The position numbers were made by a program, and so were the translations under genes. The notes under the pieces were generated by a model. It made no database searches. It had not been told where the DNA came from and saw only the letters and a list, made by a program, of their open reading frames with translations. Positions 63,518-64,000 of a DNA stretch of 64,000 bases are shown one piece after another. Within the stretch, counting starts at the first letter, position 1. Every line of letters starts with the position of its first letter. Source of the stretch: Saccharospirillum sp. MSK14-1 (GTDB lineage: Bacteria; Pseudomonadota; Gammaproteobacteria; Pseudomonadales; Natronospirillaceae); the NCBI RefSeq assembly GCF_003054965.1, contig NZ_MIES01000033.1:806001-870000 (forward strand). Direction: 5' to 3'.

Positions 63518-64000
63518 GACTGCACTCCTTTCAAAGCGTAATCGGATTCGGTTTCTACGCTGTCGCCTTCGCTCGGACCTTTGCGGGCAAACTTCTGCAT
63601 CAGATAGAAACCGAGAATAAACATGACGGTGTAGAACAGCGTGATACCGATCAGCGTCAGCACGACATCGCTGACCGCCAGGTTGGACACCGCGGTATGG
63701 ACCGGCAGCACCTCGGCAATGGCCCAGGGCTGACGACCGTATTCAGCGACAAACCAGCCCGCTTCGCAGGCAATCCACGGTAGCGGCAGCGAGAACAATG
63801 CAACTTTCAGGAACCAGCGCGGCTTGGCAATGCGGTGGCGCGTGCTCAGCCAGAAGGCATAGAGGAAGACCGCCAGCATCAGGAAGCCACAGGCGACCAT
63901 GATGCGGAAGCTCCAGAACAGAGGCGCGACTTTCGGGATGCTGTACTCAACGGCGTTATCGATCGCCGCCTCGGACGGATGGGTGATGTCCTCAGCAAAA
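63514..64000 (-). CDS. cydA: Cytochrome bd ubiquinol oxidase subunit I, 3' end only
   Basis: Only the C-terminal about 161 residues are in the window; the gene continues beyond base 64000. The frame is open to the edge and reads AEDITHPSEAAIDNAVEYSI then LFWSFRIMVACGFLML and a final membrane pair ending near FARKGPSEGD, as in CydA. The haem ligands and the Q-loop lie outside the window. It is the first gene of the cyd operon. Confidence 0.93.
   Translation of the reverse strand, partial: FAEDITHPSEAAIDNAVEYSIPKVAPLFWSFRIMVACGFLMLAVFLYAFWLSTRHRIAKPRWFLKVALFSLPLPWIACEAGWFVAEYGRQPWAIAEVLPVHTAVSNLAVSDVVLTLIGITLFYTVMFILGFYLMQKFARKGPSEGDSVETESDYALKGVQS

Overview
This window is a stretch of gammaproteobacterial chromosome. 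The gene orders leuC-leuD-leuB-asd-fimV-truA-trpF-trpBA-accD-folC-dedD-cvpA-purF-metZ and cydA-cydB-cydX-cydD-cydC are those of Pseudomonas-like and Oceanospirillales-like bacteria. A rhombosortase, a FimV polar hub protein and GGDEF proteins fit a polarly organised, probably marine or brackish, Gram-negative rod. The species cannot be named from the sequence; an Oceanospirillales affiliation is an inference.

Positions 1-27000 are a conserved, fairly GC-rich housekeeping block, almost all on the + strand. It holds a rhombosortase 3' end, a LysR regulator divergent from leuCDB, asd, fimV, truA, the trpF-trpB-trpA-accD-folC-dedD run, cvpA-purF-metZ, a multi-domain diguanylate cyclase, an N-terminally extended GAPDH, a DoxX-like membrane protein (minus strand), an isochorismatase-like hydrolase, a GAF-GGDEF protein, an SDR oxidoreductase and gltX. 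These genes make leucine, lysine/threonine/methionine precursors, tryptophan, fatty acids, folate and purines.

Positions 27000-43100 are an AT-rich accessory island. It carries twelve small (about 102-114 aa) Sec-exported proteins with a shared two-cysteine layout: three to the left and nine to the right of a giant gene. One of the twelve is broken by two consecutive in-frame stop codons. The giant gene encodes a 2396-aa secreted SpvB/FG-GAP/Rhs protein whose C-terminal tip is an M23-type peptidase domain. It is followed 13 bp later by a small predicted lipoprotein that would suit a periplasmic immunity protein, and preceded by a 601-aa exported protein of unknown function. I read this as an Rhs-type polymorphic toxin locus embedded in an expanded family of small secreted proteins, which is the most interesting part of the window. 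Two intergenic stretches here hold decayed coding sequence.

Positions 43200-49400 return to ordinary base composition and hold uncharacterised lipoproteins and membrane proteins, a GFA-family protein, an ArsR-SRPBCC pair with a 20-bp perfect palindrome as likely operator, a DUF4396 membrane protein and a VOC protein. Positions 49431-54620 form a minus-strand operon: a PhnD-type binding protein, the PhnC-type ATPase, two PhnE-type permeases, a HAD phosphatase and a DeoR regulator. Palindromic sites lie upstream, and stem-loops lie between some genes. No C-P lyase or phosphonatase gene is present, so the imported compound may be a phosphate ester rather than a phosphonate.

Positions 54900-64000 hold two GNAT acetyltransferases, a small exported protein with a phospholipase-A2-like motif, a Cys/Met-metabolism PLP enzyme, a BrkB/YihY membrane protein, and the minus-strand cytochrome bd operon cydA(partial)-cydB-cydX-cydD-cydC. 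No tRNA, rRNA, CRISPR array, insertion sequence or phage integrase was seen.
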